Source: Heliocidaris erythrogramma
Lineage: Eukaryota > Echinodermata > Echinoidea > Camarodonta > Echinometridae
Assembly: GCA_025617745.1 (NCBI GenBank)
Contig: CM046853.1
Span: forward strand, 48,972,934-49,036,933
DNA: 64,000 bases
Reading direction: 5' to 3'
In this document: piece after piece, positions 33,768-64,000 of the stretch
Position numbering within the stretch: position 1 is the stretch's first letter
Layout of the letters: every line of letters begins with the position of its first letter
Position numbers and translations under genes: made by a program
Notes under the pieces: generated by a model
The model's input: only the letters and a program-made list of their open reading frames with translations
What the model was told of the DNA's origin: nothing
Databases searched by the model: none

Positions 33768-34970
33768 AGCTCACCTGAGCCTAAGGCTCGAGTGAGCTAT
33801 TGCGATGGAAATTTGTCCGTCGTCCGTCGTCCGTTAACTTTTTACATTTTCATCTTCTTCTCCAAAACCCATGATCGGAATTCAACCAAACTTGGTAGGA
33901 ATCATCCTTAGGGGTAGGGGACCCAAAGTTGCTGAAATGGTACATGTGGCCCCCAGGGGGGCCCAGGGGGAGGGCCCCTAATTGTAAAAGCTATGTAAAT
34001 TTCAAACATCTTCTTCTCCAGAACCAGGCATAGCTCAGACTTGGTATTGTGTATGGAGATACCTCTATAGATGAAGAATGAATGTTGTTCATGAAATTTC
34101 TCTGAGTGGCCCTATAGGGGCCCTGTGGGGGTAACATACTGGAGGGGGGGGGGGGGGAGCGCTGCCAGGTAAAATGTACATTCTGATCTTCTTCTCCAAA
34201 ACACATGATCGGAATTCAACCAAACTTGGTAGGAATCATCCTTAGGGGTAGGGGACCCAAAGTTGCTAAAATGGTACATGTGGCCCCCAGGGGGGCCCAG
34301 GGGGAGGGCCCCCAATTGTAAAAGCTATGTAAATTTCAAACATCTTCTCCAGAACCAGGCATAGCTCAGACTTGGTATTGTGTATGGAGATACCTCTATA
34401 GATGAAGAATGAATGTTGTTCATGAAATTTCTCTGAGTGGCCCTATAGGGGCCCTGTGGGGGTAACATACTGGAGGGAGGAGGGGGGGGGGGCGCTGCCA
34501 GGCAAAATGTACATTCTGATCTTCTCCAAAACACATGATCGGAATTCAACCAAACTTGGTAGGAATCATCCTTAGGGGTAGGGGATCCAAAGTTGCTAAA
34601 ATTGTACATGTGGCCCCCAGGGGGGCCCAGGGGGAGGGCCCCCAAGTGTAAAAGCTATGTAAATTTCAAACATCTTCTTCTCCAGAACTAGGAATAGCTC
34701 AGACTTGGTATTGTGTATGGAGATACCTCTATAGACGAAAAATGAAAGTTGCTCATGAATTTTTTCTGGGTGGCCCTATAGGGGGTCTGTGGGGGTAACA
34801 TACTAGAGTGGTGGGGGGGGGGGGGGATTATGTTAATTTCTAACATCATCTCATGTACATCCTCTTAGTTGTTTCAATTTCTAACATATCTCCTGGTGGT
34901 GCTAGAGAGAACATGCACCAGATGTGAATTGATCCACCTCAGGTGAGCGTCGTGCCCCCCTGGGGCTCTT
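33768..34970 (+). repeat. Nonautonomous repeat with three 330-bp internal units
   Basis: It opens with TAGCTCACCTGAGCCTAAGG and GTCCGTCGTCCGTCGTCCGT and closes with CACCTCAGGTGAGCGTC and GGGGCTCTTGTT, so the ends share an inverted GCTCACCTGAG. In between, a unit beginning CTTCTCCAAAAC.CATGATCGG repeats at 33871, 34205 and 34535 (spacing 334 and 330 bp), with G/C-rich runs. Open minus-strand frames follow from the repeat and are not genes. Confidence 0.85.
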
Positions 34971-35152
34971 GTTAAAAATGTACTTATTTGATGGGGGCAT
35001 GTCCCCGCCCTGGTACTATGCCATCAATTACTTTCCTTCCTCCTATTTCTTAAATTTGCTTTTCACGCACATGCAGTCTAAATTAGTATTTCTGATTGTT
35101 ATTCTCTGTTTAATTGTTTTCCAATTAAATGCTGCAAGTCATCTCTATGCTC

Positions 35153-35340
35153 ATGATGGACAAAGAGAGTGGACAAAATAAACAACTCCTCATTCTATCG
35201 GCCTCCACATTTGTTTTGGTAGACAAAAAAAAAACATACCTTCACTGATATTATGTAAAATAAGTAGAACAGGTGAATATGCATGTGACACCTGTTCTAC
35301 ATTTTTTTTTACAGAATAACAGTGAAGGGATGTGCTTTAC
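35153..35340. mobile_element. Hairpin element L, copy 2
   Basis: GACAAAGAGAGTGGACAAAA, TATTATGTAAAATAAGTAGA and ATATGCATGTGACACCTGTT match copy 1 at 30.8 kb. The right arm is degraded by an insertion of T residues. Confidence 0.75.
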
Positions 35341-36030
35341 CAGAGGTGGATCCAGGATTTTGTAAAAGAGGGGACACAGAGCCGGAAAATTACACAATTA
35401 AGGGGGCAATTTTGTTTTATTGTGTACGCCAGTTGGGTCTCAAAAGAGGGGGCACGGGCCGGTTCCCCCCCCCCCCCCCCCACGTAGATATCCGCCACTG
35501 TTCTTTACTACCAGAACCAAATTGTGAATTAAGGGTAGAATGAGGTTGTTTTGTTTTTCAGTTTTGATCACTCTCTTTGCATGATGTTGCAAGTTATCTT
35601 TATTGTCAACAACGACATTTTCAGAAATTATTCAAATATTCACACTCCCTACTACTAGTAGTTTAGTATACCTTTCGGTAGTAAATGTAGCTTGATAACT
35701 AGCTAGCTTGAGATAATTTATGCACATTGGGCCCCTTTAAACCGACACCATCTACGTTGTAAAAATGAAAATTACCCGCCTGTTGCTGTTTTACAATTAA
35801 ATTTTACTCCCTCAAAATATTTTTTAAATGAAAGAGATTTAGTGATATATCAATAATTTTTTCTTAAAATGCAATTGATCTTGCAATAATTTTTTTAACT
35901 GTTACTTTTTTAAGTTGTTACTCAATTTTTATGAGAAGATGAATATTAAAGCTATTTATCATGACTTGAAAAAACATAAATTGCAGGGAGTAAGCTATTC
36001 AGATGTGATCGCACAAAACAAATCACATGG
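35340..36030. other. Intergenic, transposon 3' fragment and AT-rich DNA
   Basis: GGTGGATCCAGGATTTTGTA ... GATATCCGCCACTG with a C homopolymer (35465-35482) is a repeat fragment; a related GGCAGATCCAGGATTTTT is at 54.9 kb. The rest is AT-rich without recognisable content. Confidence 0.5.
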
Positions 36031-36037
36031 GTGCCGT

Positions 36038-36046
36038 GGCGCGAAA
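36038..36046 (-). promoter_or_regulatory. E2F-type site upstream of MCM6
   Basis: GGCGCGAAA on the plus strand is TTTCGCGCC on the minus strand and fits the E2F consensus TTTSSCGC. It lies about 225 bp before the MCM6 ATG in a locally CpG-rich stretch. E2F control of MCM genes in the G1/S transition is well established in animals; its use here is inferred. Confidence 0.55.
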
Positions 36047-36270
36047 GAACTGTGCGATGAATCTGTAGACCGCGATCGAGACTGCAAAAACATGCACATG
36101 ATATGAATTGATGAGGGAGATAAAACCATTACAATTTCTGTACTAATCCTACGCAACAAAATTAGCCGTCCCTGCACCTGCTGTAGTGTAGTCAGCTGCT
36201 GGATTGTAAAATTCATTGGTTTGTTTTTTCCTGACGAAAAAGGTTAACAATAACATTGTGATCTAGTAGA

Positions 36271-49636
<13,366 letters not shown>

Positions 49637-50995
49637 GCGTCCGGGAGAAGGCTTAACAATTGCTAAATTATTGCTATGAACTGAAAATGAATTCTGATGT
49701 CACATGCAGTAATAAGACTGTGACTAGGATGAAAGGGAGAAGATGAAATAATGTGCTTCTAGTTCCAAAGGATTTGCAAAGGTGAAGATTAGAAGGATCA
49801 CATTCCAACACTTTACGAACTAAGAAATTTGATTTAAAAATAGTGGTAATGATATTCTTGGATAGCACTCTTAACACATGAGGTGCTCAGGGTGCTCCAA
49901 TATTACCCCGAGTGTTGTTCATCTTCCGAATTCGGTGCCCAAGGCTGCAAAGAATTTCTTCCTATGCGGTACCCGTTTTTTCCACTACACCAGGGTGGAG
50001 AGTGGCAAATGTATACTGGTGTCTGTCAAAGGATGTAAGTGCCATGTGAGAACTTTAGCCCATGACTTTCACATCTGCAGTCAGTACATCTACTTGGCTA
50101 TGACATTTTAAAAAACTATACCCAGGTTATCATTAAAAGAATTATAATTTAGATTTTTGCTAAATATAATTCAATGCCTTATTGCTCTATCAATAAACAT
50201 ATTCAGCGTTGTCAAACAGTCTTCCACTTCTGCCTTTTATACTGTCATTCTTGCATCGAAGTTTACTTTATGTATATGTCATCTGAACGTCACATGAATC
50301 TGACATTGAATGTCATTTTTTTATTTTCAGGGATCGGGAATATCCATTCTCTCATATGATGAAGAAATTAACAATGAATATTGGATGTGAAAAAGTCCTA
50401 TAAATATGGTTTAACTGGACCAGATTTGATGGTGAAGTGAAATTGGCCCCTTTTGTCTGAATGAATATGGCAACGTATATTGTTCAGTCATTGTAAATTT
50501 GTTATTACAACCTAGATGAATGAAATTCAGGATATGTGTATGTAAGTGTACATATATGTGAATAGAATGTTAATTATGTCAATAGTATTTTGTTTTGTAA
50601 TGGATTAACGCCTAAAAAATATGAGTGTGTGGCATGGCGCAACTGTATTTTCAAACTAGTGAGTTCACATTTTACATTGCATACTGCTCAATGATTTGTA
50701 CTTGTACTATACTACAGTGTAATTAGAACAGGATTGCAGTACTTATACATACATCAGTAAAACTGTTAAGACACTTAGTTTTGCTAGAGTACTCATGTGG
50801 ACATGGATTTGGTATTTTAAACCTTGGATATTGTTTCATGGTGAATGTATATTTGTAAGATATTTGTGTTTGCTTGGTTTGGCTAAACAAACAGCGGATG
50901 TGAAATGTCATACAAGTTTGTAAATCTAAACAAGTGTACATGTTATATCAGTTTTGTGTGATTGATTAAATAAAGTTACACTATACTGCGATATT
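49637..50995 (+). other. MCM6: MCM6 3' untranslated region and poly(A) signal
   Basis: After the TAG at 49634-49636 there is no further coding frame. A canonical AATAAA lies at 50969-50974, followed about 25 nt later by a GT-rich stretch (TATTGTGAGGCTCTTGTTTG), a typical cleavage context. The UTR contains a minus-oriented SINE fragment. Confidence 0.7.
49905..50035 (-). repeat. SINE body fragment in the MCM6 3' region
   Basis: CCGAATTCGGTGCCCAAGGC, CGGTACCCGTT, CACCAGGGTGGAGAGTGGCA and GTCTGTCAAAGG are the reverse complement of the SINE body of the 2.6-kb copy. Head and tail are absent. Confidence 0.75.
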
Positions 50996-51191
50996 GTGAG
51001 GCTCTTGTTTGTCATTTATTCTGGTACATGTATGTATGCTTGGAAATATGTGTGTTTGTATTTATTGTACATATTTTAAAGCAATATATTATCATTGTAA
51101 GCAAAGGGTTTCTAAAATAGATGGGTAAATTTGAACCTTGGAAATGTCAAATATCTGAAATATTTAAGAAAGTGAGAGAATTTTTATATGA

Positions 51192-52110
51192 GTAACATGT
51201 TAATGATAAAGTTGAGTTCTGGCCGTGAGATTGCAATGTCAAAGAAACTGTCTCAAAGCAATTGGGTTGATTATATAGCACATAAGAATTGGTGTATGCT
51301 ATAAGCTTGTGGAATCACAAAAATGAGAAGAAATTAACTTAAAGGCCAACTCCACCCTAACAAAAAAATGAATTTGAATAAATAGAGAAAAATCCAACAA
51401 GCATAACACTGAAAATTTCATCAAAATTGGATGTAAAATAAGAAAGTTATGGTATTTTAAAGTTTCGCTTAATTTCGCAAAACAGTTATATGCACATCCT
51501 ACTCAGTATGCAAATGAGGGAACCAGTGACATCACCCACTCACTATTTCTTTTGTATTTTATTACATGAAATACAAAATATTTTAATTTTTCCTTGTTAT
51601 AATGTTAAACAAGGTTTGATTCCTTGCTGAACATGTGTAATTGCCATTGTTGCAACCTATACACAATTCAATGAGAGCTTCCTAATTGTGAAATCTGCAG
51701 AAAATAAAATATTCTATATTTCACATAATAAAATACAAAAGAAATAGTGAGTGGGTGACGTCACTGGTTCCCTCATTTGCATACTGAGCAGGATGTGCAT
51801 ATAACTGTTTTGCGAAATTAAGCGAAACTTTAAAATACCATAACTTTCTTATTTTACATCCTATTTTGATGAAATTTTCAGTGTTATGCTTGTTGGATTT
51901 TTCTCTATTTATTTAAATCCACTTTTTGTTAGGGTGGACTTGGCCTTTAATCCTACAGAGAGTCCATGCACTGCCCACAAAAAAGTGTATTTCGGTTGTT
52001 TTTTGTCAATTTTGAATGTGAGGGCATTTAAAGAGCTTTGATAATCTTCCAAAACTTAACATAATAAGAATGAGAAAGCTCACAAATTATTTTTGACCTC
52101 AACCTTCCCT
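51192..52110 (+). repeat. Interspersed repeat split by the TTAA foldback element
   Basis: The left part (AAAGTTGAGTTCTGGCC, GTCTCAAAGCAATTGGGTTG) matches 5.09-5.23 kb. The right part (GTCCATGCACTGCCCACAAA, GTGAGGGCATTTAAAGAGC, AATGAGAAAGCTCACAAATT) matches about 5.25 kb and, for its end, 6.60-6.71 kb. Confidence 0.7.
51339..51950. mobile_element. TTAA-flanked foldback element N, about 610 bp
   Basis: It consists of two near-identical inverted arms of about 230-300 bp (AGGCCAACTCCACCCTAACA at the left, TGTTAGGGTGGACTTGGCCT at the right), sharing ATTTCGCAAAACAGTTATAT and AGTGAGTGGGTGACGTCACT-type sequence. TTAA lies at 51339-51342 and 51947-51950. No coding frame. A piggyBac-type mover is inferred from the TTAA. 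Confidence 0.9.
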
Positions 52111-52345
52111 TTGAGCATTATTTGTAGTAGAGTTTTAATGATACTGGACATTCAATCGTCAACATTTATAGCAAGTACTGAACGTTTCCAATGGTGGTGG
52201 TGGTGTGAGATTATTCTTATGGTCAACTGGCTATCAAGTATAATGTATTTCCCTTCTTTATGATATAAAATCAGTGCTTCGAAGACATAAAAAATGATAG
52301 CATACACTATTCAAATTGCATGTATCCTTTCTTGATAAGGGTTGC

Positions 52346-52351
52346 TTTAAT
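52346..52351 (-). other. Candidate poly(A) signal of the subtilase gene
   Basis: The minus strand reads ATTAAA about 80 nt after the stop codon. It is a common variant signal; the distance is plausible for a short 3' UTR. Confidence 0.4.
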
Positions 52352-52431
52352 AAAACCTTAAGTTTGTCCGGGGGGATTAGTAATCCTGTCCTTCCCTTGC
52401 ATTTTATAATAGAATCATTTGTGATACCATT

Positions 52432-58733
<6,302 letters not shown>

Positions 58734-58739
58734 CTGTGA

Positions 58740-59370
58740 AGGCCTGCAGTATAGATCAGGTATGGGTACACCTTTATTTACCTTTAATCTAAAGGGGGAT
58801 GACGTTTGAAATATTTCAGTCGAATTGTTCATTAGATGGGTGTAAATCTGTGATATTGATATTGAAGAAAAAAAATAATTTTATGATGGGAGACGGAGCG
58901 CTGGTTTTCATTTCTTTTTGCATTTCTTTCTCTTTTTTTTTGTATGTTGAAAGCTGGACCAAGTGTACATGATGTGGAAAAAATAATTTCTGGTCTATTC
59001 TATTAGATCATTGTACATAATGTTCATCGATAAAATTTTTTACTGCTATGAAAATTTAGAAACCACCACCATAAAACTACAGAAGTTAACGTAAATCGTA
59101 TCAATGCGAACAAAACGTTCCTCTTTGCTGTAGAACTTCATGTATATTTGAAACCGTATTTTAAAATTTAATTTTACATACCCGGGCGATGGTGTCAACA
59201 TTTAGAAGAGCTAATTGCAACGATCCCTCCTGTCAGCTGACGACTAAGATGGATATGAAATAGATTTGGTGCTTCACAAGCATGATGACACAGAAGATAA
59301 CGTATTTACATTGGAGACAGTGGCATAGCGTGAACCCAGCTATTGAAGGGGAACTAGCATCATGAAGAAG
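58740..59370. other. Subtilase upstream region, no clear promoter
   Basis: The stretch before the first coding exon found is AT-rich. One donor-like string on the minus strand (CCCGG|GTATGT, about 59183) could end an untranslated exon, but it would join as GTG rather than ATG. No TATA box or CpG island stands out. Confidence 0.35.
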
Positions 59371-59381
59371 GTGGAGATCTA

Positions 59382-59517
59382 TGCCCCGTTTCATAAAACT
59401 TGATATCTATGACAAGTTACAATAACAGTTATAAGCTACTGAAATACTTGCATCTGAGTGGCTGAGATAGATATGTGGCAGTTGTTATTGATGATAAGTT
59501 TTATGAAACGGGGCCCA
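59382..59517. mobile_element. MITE family G copy
   Basis: Ends GCCCCGTTTCATAAAACTTG and AAGTTTTATGAAACGGGGCCC are inverted repeats, core TGCATCTGAGTGGCTGAGAT. Confidence 0.85.
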
Positions 59518-59579
59518 GGTCTTGCTTGGAAAATGAAATGAGAATATCAAAACCATCGAATGGGAGAAGGTGGGGTGCG

Positions 59580-60120
59580 GGAAAGGGTCTTTCTTTTCTA
59601 ATTCCTTTTTACCATTCCTTTCCCTTTCTCTCATTCTCTCTTCTATTTTCACCCGTTTACTCCAGCTGTGTGATATTCGATTTTTTGTGGGGGGGGGGGG
59701 AGCATGCCCCCCATGGCTACGCCACTGATTGGAGACATCTTATACAGTGTGTTCTTATCAAATAGAACAGCTGATACATCAAAAACTGTTAATAATTTAC
59801 GTATTAACATTACAGGTATATCTATGTAGCCAACATTGATTCTGAAGTGTGAGATGGGGTGCATTTGGTATTATTACTAGTGAGGGATTTGGCTAAAACT
59901 AGTTTGTGAGAGGTTCTTATGGATTCATTCATAAAATGCCTATTTTTTATCATTCTTTTATCTCCCTACCCCTTCTCTCTTTTTCCCATCTCCCCTCTCA
60001 CTCGCCCTGTATGTCTCTCTCTTCGCTCCTTCCTTCTCTCTCTCTCTCTCTTCCTCTCTCTGTCTCTTCTATCACATTCCCCTTTTCTCTTATTTATAAC
60101 ATGTATAATGTCGTTTTATC
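59580..60120. repeat. Pyrimidine-rich low-complexity DNA and transposon fragment
   Basis: CT-rich runs at 59.59-59.65 and 59.94-60.08 kb surround a G-run fragment (GCATGCCCCCCATGGCTACGCC) of a repeat type also seen at 54.9 kb. Open frames here (Ser/Leu/Pro-rich) reflect composition. Confidence 0.75.
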
Positions 60121-60689
60121 AAGCTATTCTGTTCCTGATTGATGCGTAATTCTAAATCTTCCTTTCAGTCTTCTTCTGTGTGTTTCCCTGTCTTTCGTCC
60201 ACTCTGTCTTCATGTAGAGATAAAACATTAATCGAACGTTTACTTGAAAGATGTAATCTACACAACCGTGGCTGTTTTTGTTGTAGTTTTTCTCTTCTTT
60301 CTTCACTTCTTATAACTACGAGTTAGTGGAGAATTAATAAATTCATAAAATCCTATTTTTTATTACATGTGATTTAAGCTTCCATCAGTCTTACGGGTTT
60401 TGCAAGAAAGTTGCAATCAATTTTTAATTGTAGTTACACGTATGTATATGTTTACCTTATCTCATTTTGTTTTATGTGTGCACCAGCCAATGTGGAGAGC
60501 CTCTCGACAGAATTGCTTTAATTCTTTTAGGTAATCCCCAGGCTTTGGCTGGTGCTAAATCATGTAAATCTTTATACTGTGATTCTGTTCTGTTATCTTT
60601 GTGAAATTTTCCAGGTATATATATTTGTTATTATCTTGCCTGGAAATTAAATAAATAAATAAATAAATAAATTACATGTATTTTAAATA

Positions 60690-60768
60690 GAACTTGCAAT
60701 CAATAGCAAGACTTGCAATTGATTTGGGGGATTTGCAATTGATTGCAACTTTCTTGCAACACCCCCTT
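60690..60768. mobile_element. MITE I fragment
   Basis: GCAATTGATTGCAACTTTCT and TGCAACACCCCC match one end of MITE I (22.9 and 31.9 kb). It directly abuts the TTAA element that follows. Confidence 0.7.
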
Positions 60769-61069
60769 AAAGGGATACGCCACCAGGTGGCCGTGGGGAA
60801 AGTCAGGATTGCGTAAACCCAATTCACCCGTACACAAAGTTTGTGCATCGAACGCGTCCGACGGACTGCTGCTGAGATTATATTTCGGACTGCACGAACC
60901 CGACCAAATCTCACACGAGAGCTCGAGCTCAGGCGGAGCGTGCACGTTGTGCGGCGACCAGTCAGTCCGAAGTTTGCGCCCCGCGGGGCAACGGCGTGAT
61001 CAGGTAACGATCACGGTGCCCTCTCGCGGTATAAAAACGTCTACTATCTGCGGTTGAGTATCCTTTTAA
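60767..61069. mobile_element. TTAA-flanked nonautonomous element C, copy 2
   Basis: Ends AAAGGGATAC and GTATCCTTTT, with TTAA at both flanks (60767-60770, 61066-61069). The body matches the 11.5-kb copy, with a 3-bp length difference near 60863. Confidence 0.85.
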
Positions 61070-61235
61070 AATTTAACAGTCAAGCTTTCGTCCGCTCCTA
61101 TGGAATGTGTCAAGCCATATTATTTATTCACACATTTATCTCCAGGCAGAAGACACCAGGAAATTGTGTGAATATATCATCTGGCTTGTCAATGTCCTAG
61201 GGGACGGACGAAAGCCTGCCTGCTAAAATTTTAAG
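61064..61235. mobile_element. Inverted-repeat element O
   Basis: Arms AAAATTTAACAG..AAGCTTTCGTCCG and CGGACGAAAGC..CTGCTAAAATTTT enclose about 120 bp. It overlaps the right end of element C by a few bases. Confidence 0.7.
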
Positions 61236-61563
61236 ATTGGTAAAAGCTTAAACCGCATATTACTATTACAAGTGAAAGTTTTTCGTATCATACGTTTCTC
61301 ATCATTATTGATAACTATATAAGAAATTGAGACGCATTCACAAGAAACATTTGTTTCCACAATTATTCACAAACTAGCAAGAAAATGCAACTTTGGTTCA
61401 ATCATGTAAATGTTCACAAACATAACAAGTTTACAACAATAGACTTTTAGCCACTTGCAGATGATAAGCAATGGATAAAGAAATAACACTCATGTGCGTT
61501 TTGTGACATAATATTAAGAAATGCTATCGTTACATGTATATTAACATGATTAATGAATAACCT

Positions 61564-61700
61564 GAGGGCGCTTCATCAAGTGTCTTGTCAGTGATTTTTA
61601 CCGACAACTGTTATAAGCCACTGAAATCCTTGCATCTGATTGGCTCAGAGCAAATTTGTCCGTGAAAACCACTGACAAAACACTTGATGAAACGCTCCCC
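61564..61700. mobile_element. MITE family A, copy 5
   Basis: Ends GAGGGCGCTTCATCAAGTGT and ACACTTGATGAAACGCTCCCC, core TGCATCTGATTGGCTCAGAGC. Confidence 0.88.
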
Positions 61701-63500
61701 ATACAACTATTCACTTTACTAGAGGTGCGATTAATAATTAACGACGTGAGTTCAAATTCAAAAGGCTCCAAACAAAGTTAGACTTGACGAATATAATTCA
61801 CAGAAGAAGACAAAATATAATATTGAGAAAATTCTTTACGATGAGCTTAAAGACCTCAGCCTGACCGAATTTTGAAATATACCCTTTATTCATCCACGGG
61901 GAGCTATATATTTTCTGAACAAATTGAAACCAACTTCATGAGATTCCGTTTCCTGTGGAATGAGTAACAGCGTCCCGAATGTTGAGCCCCGGTGGTTTTT
62001 CTGACGAGGGCCCCGTCTCTGAGGAACGCTACTTTGCGGGGGGGGGGGTGAAAATTTGATGACGACATATCGTGTAGACGCACTCGGAGCTGTATACATG
62101 ACATGTCGTCACACGTCTAGCGACCCCCTGCAGTTTCCTCTGTTGTTACGCCATAGGGAGGGGGCGGACCAAAAAAAATTATCTTTTTAATTTTTTATGG
62201 ATAAACGGAGGCGAAAATTTATGAATACCCAGGGTAATTATATTCTTTGTTTACTAAGCTTTACGTCAATATATGGTTGTTTTGGGTCAGGCTGAGGTCT
62301 TTAATGTAGGACATAAAATATAGGCTGATATTGCCTAAATATAAATTCAGATATTCTTATATTATTTTCAACGTTCTTGTAATCAACGTCGTTCTACCTT
62401 CAACGCTGTGCGTTCAAAGTTTATTCATGGCTTGGATTACGATGTTGAGTGAACAATTCAAATTGCTCGTATCAAACAAACACAGGCATACATACCATTC
62501 TGGAATATTGGATTGATCTCATGTAAATGAAAAATAACCTATATTTTATATGATATAGCGGATCCGTTTTTCCAGTAGAATAATTGAAAATTCACAAAAT
62601 AAATCTGTCACAAAGTATTAGCACTGTCCAAATAAGTGGCTAATTATCACCTGTCTCAATATGCAATGATACATTTATAACACCAAGTAAATAGAAAACA
62701 TTCCAAATCGAAGGCTCATATAGTGAATGAATACAATATTACTATCTTTCTTGTGCATTTTGTAGACTGCAGTTGCATTAGTTATGAGTAAATAAATATA
62801 GATTAATTTAATACATCTGCAGCTTGTAAAATTCAACGGATTGGAAGGCCGTCAATTCTGTATAAAAAAATATTCATATCATTTTTTAAAAAGTGCATGC
62901 GAATATGCAATCCAAATTATGGACTTACATAAATTTATATATTTCCATCGATTCTATATTATACCCTCTTGCACCGTCTAAATAAGTCAATATTTTGTTT
63001 ATTCTTTTAAAGAGTCCGGTGACTCAAAATATTGTTTTCTGTACTGAATCTCCATGACTTAGATTCAACTTCAAATATTTTTTTTCTCCGAACATCAAAG
63101 GGAAAATCCTAGCACACTTTTCTTGTCTGATCACATATAAACATCAGCTTTCATTCATATACCACCGCAGCATAATATACAATCGCCTGTATAATGTGTG
63201 TTTACTATATACAGCTGTAATGAATTGTCAAATACTAAAATATATTCATGCACTTTTAAGTCGATGCCTTCATGATCGATATATGATAATAAATGATATC
63301 ACAAGAGCACGAATTTACTAGGCACATTGCAATTACAACCTCTTATGATCATGATGAAAAGCTTTGGAAAGGAAATTTGCCGTGCACATTATAAAACAGC
63401 TATTCAAAACACCAACAGGCTAAAAAGATTTTGAAATAGATTTAAAATACAATATTGATTGATGTTTTCTGTTTCAGAGCGTTCCTCAAAATATCAAACA
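61701..63500. other. Intergenic, no feature recognised; possible 3' UTR of the gene at the right edge
   Basis: AT-rich DNA with one G run (62038-62048). An AATAAA on the minus strand (plus TTTATT at 62998-63003) could serve the minus-strand gene at 63.9 kb. No coding frame or structured repeat was recognised. Confidence 0.4.
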
Positions 63501-63504
63501 GAAG

Positions 63505-63615
63505 CAGAGAATGAGGAGGAGGAGGAGGAGGAGAAGGAGAAAATAAAGATAAAAATAAAGGTAAAAAAGAAGAAGATGAAGATGTGGAAGAAGAGGAGGG
63601 GAAGAAGAAAAAAGT
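63505..63615. repeat. GAG/GAA purine low-complexity tract
   Basis: (GAG)n grading into GAA/AAAG-rich sequence, probably inside the 3' UTR of the minus-strand gene to its right. Confidence 0.9.
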
Positions 63616-63877
63616 CAGCATAATAATTATTCGAGGCGAACTTTAACACCATCTCTGCTTAACAGTTCGCATGTTCTTCCACTTAATATACGCCTTAACC
63701 ACGTATTAAAGACGTACAAGTACTTTGGAATAATTTTAATATCCCTAGTTGTGTTTCGTCAACTGAAATTAACATTATAAAGTGTCCAAGGGTATAACAA
63801 AAATCACTATCTCTTATACAATATATAAATATTTATAAATAGTTTTATGGTAGATCATATCGATGATCTGGGTTGCT

Positions 63878-64000
63878 TCAAGCCATAATATCAGGACCAG
63901 CCGGATGGTACATGTACTCTCCATTTTCCATCTCATCGTCCAAATTGTCATAACCGTCATCGGTCTGTCGAAGTTTTAGAGCAGCGTACGTATTTCCTCC
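63878..64000 (-). CDS. C-terminal end of an unidentified protein with tyrosine motifs (partial)
   Basis: The minus strand is open from the window edge for 40 codons and stops with TGA at 63880-63878. The peptide is acidic and contains TYAALKL, GYDNLDDEM and GEYMYHPAG. TYAAL resembles an ITIM-like YxxL site, and YDNL fits a YxN (Grb2 SH2-type) site. This look suits a cytoplasmic tail of a signalling receptor, but it is inference from 40 residues. The family was not recognised and the frame cannot be confirmed from inside the window. Confidence 0.4.
   Translation of the reverse strand, partial: GGNTYAALKLRQTDDGYDNLDDEMENGEYMYHPAGPDIMA

Noticed and set aside
33991-34645. Three related minus-strand frames (MGALPLGPPGG...)
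   Set aside because: They arise from the three copies of a 330-bp tandem unit and have no domain or codon bias.

Overview
The window is a piece of an AT-rich animal nuclear genome. Its genes are split into many small exons by GT-AG introns of 0.3-3 kb. Introns and intergenic DNA are packed with short inverted-repeat DNA transposons (MITEs), tRNA-derived SINEs, TTA/TTC/GAG microsatellites and G or C homopolymers. The repeat types and the closeness of the proteins to deuterostome families suggest a sea urchin or other echinoderm; this is inference, because no species-specific marker is present.

Three genes are well supported. (1) Plus strand, about 7.4-26.8 kb: a type II membrane metalloendopeptidase of family M13, closest to endothelin-converting enzyme (16 coding exons, about 782 aa, HELTH and AENIAD zinc motifs, C-terminal CEVW). 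(2) Plus strand, 36.27-49.64 kb: MCM6, a subunit of the MCM2-7 replicative helicase (18 exons, 822 aa, all ATPase motifs intact), with an E2F-type site about 225 bp before the ATG and a poly(A) signal at 50.97 kb. (3) Minus strand, 58.73-52.43 kb, convergent with MCM6: a secreted proteinase K-like subtilase (8 exons found, about 363 aa, signal peptide, I9 propeptide, Asp/His/Ser triad intact). At the right edge (63.88-64.0 kb, minus) lies the last 40 codons of a fourth gene whose acidic tail carries several tyrosine motifs; it was not identified. The first three genes have unrelated jobs (peptide processing, DNA replication, extracellular proteolysis) and nothing suggests that they act together.

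Layout: 1-7.4 kb is repeats with possible first exons and a CpG-rich CRE/ETS promoter-like patch at 5.64-5.83 kb. 7.4-26.8 kb is the M13 gene with MITE-rich introns. 26.8-36.2 kb is intergenic: several DNA transposons, a 1.1 kb TIR element, a long hairpin and a 330-bp tandem repeat. 36.2-51 kb is MCM6. 51.3-52 kb is a TTAA foldback element. 52.4-58.7 kb is the subtilase gene. 58.8-63.8 kb is repeats.

The most interesting signals lie in the introns. Exons of both large genes have decayed tandem partial copies beside them: M13 exon 15, MCM6 exon 7 (twice) and MCM6 exon 13. The MCM6 exon 13 copy is split by a MITE and sits next to a GC-AG intron donor. Several transposons sit inside other repeats for which an uninterrupted copy also exists in the window, so insertion sites and target duplications can be read directly. 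No new multi-gene system was seen.
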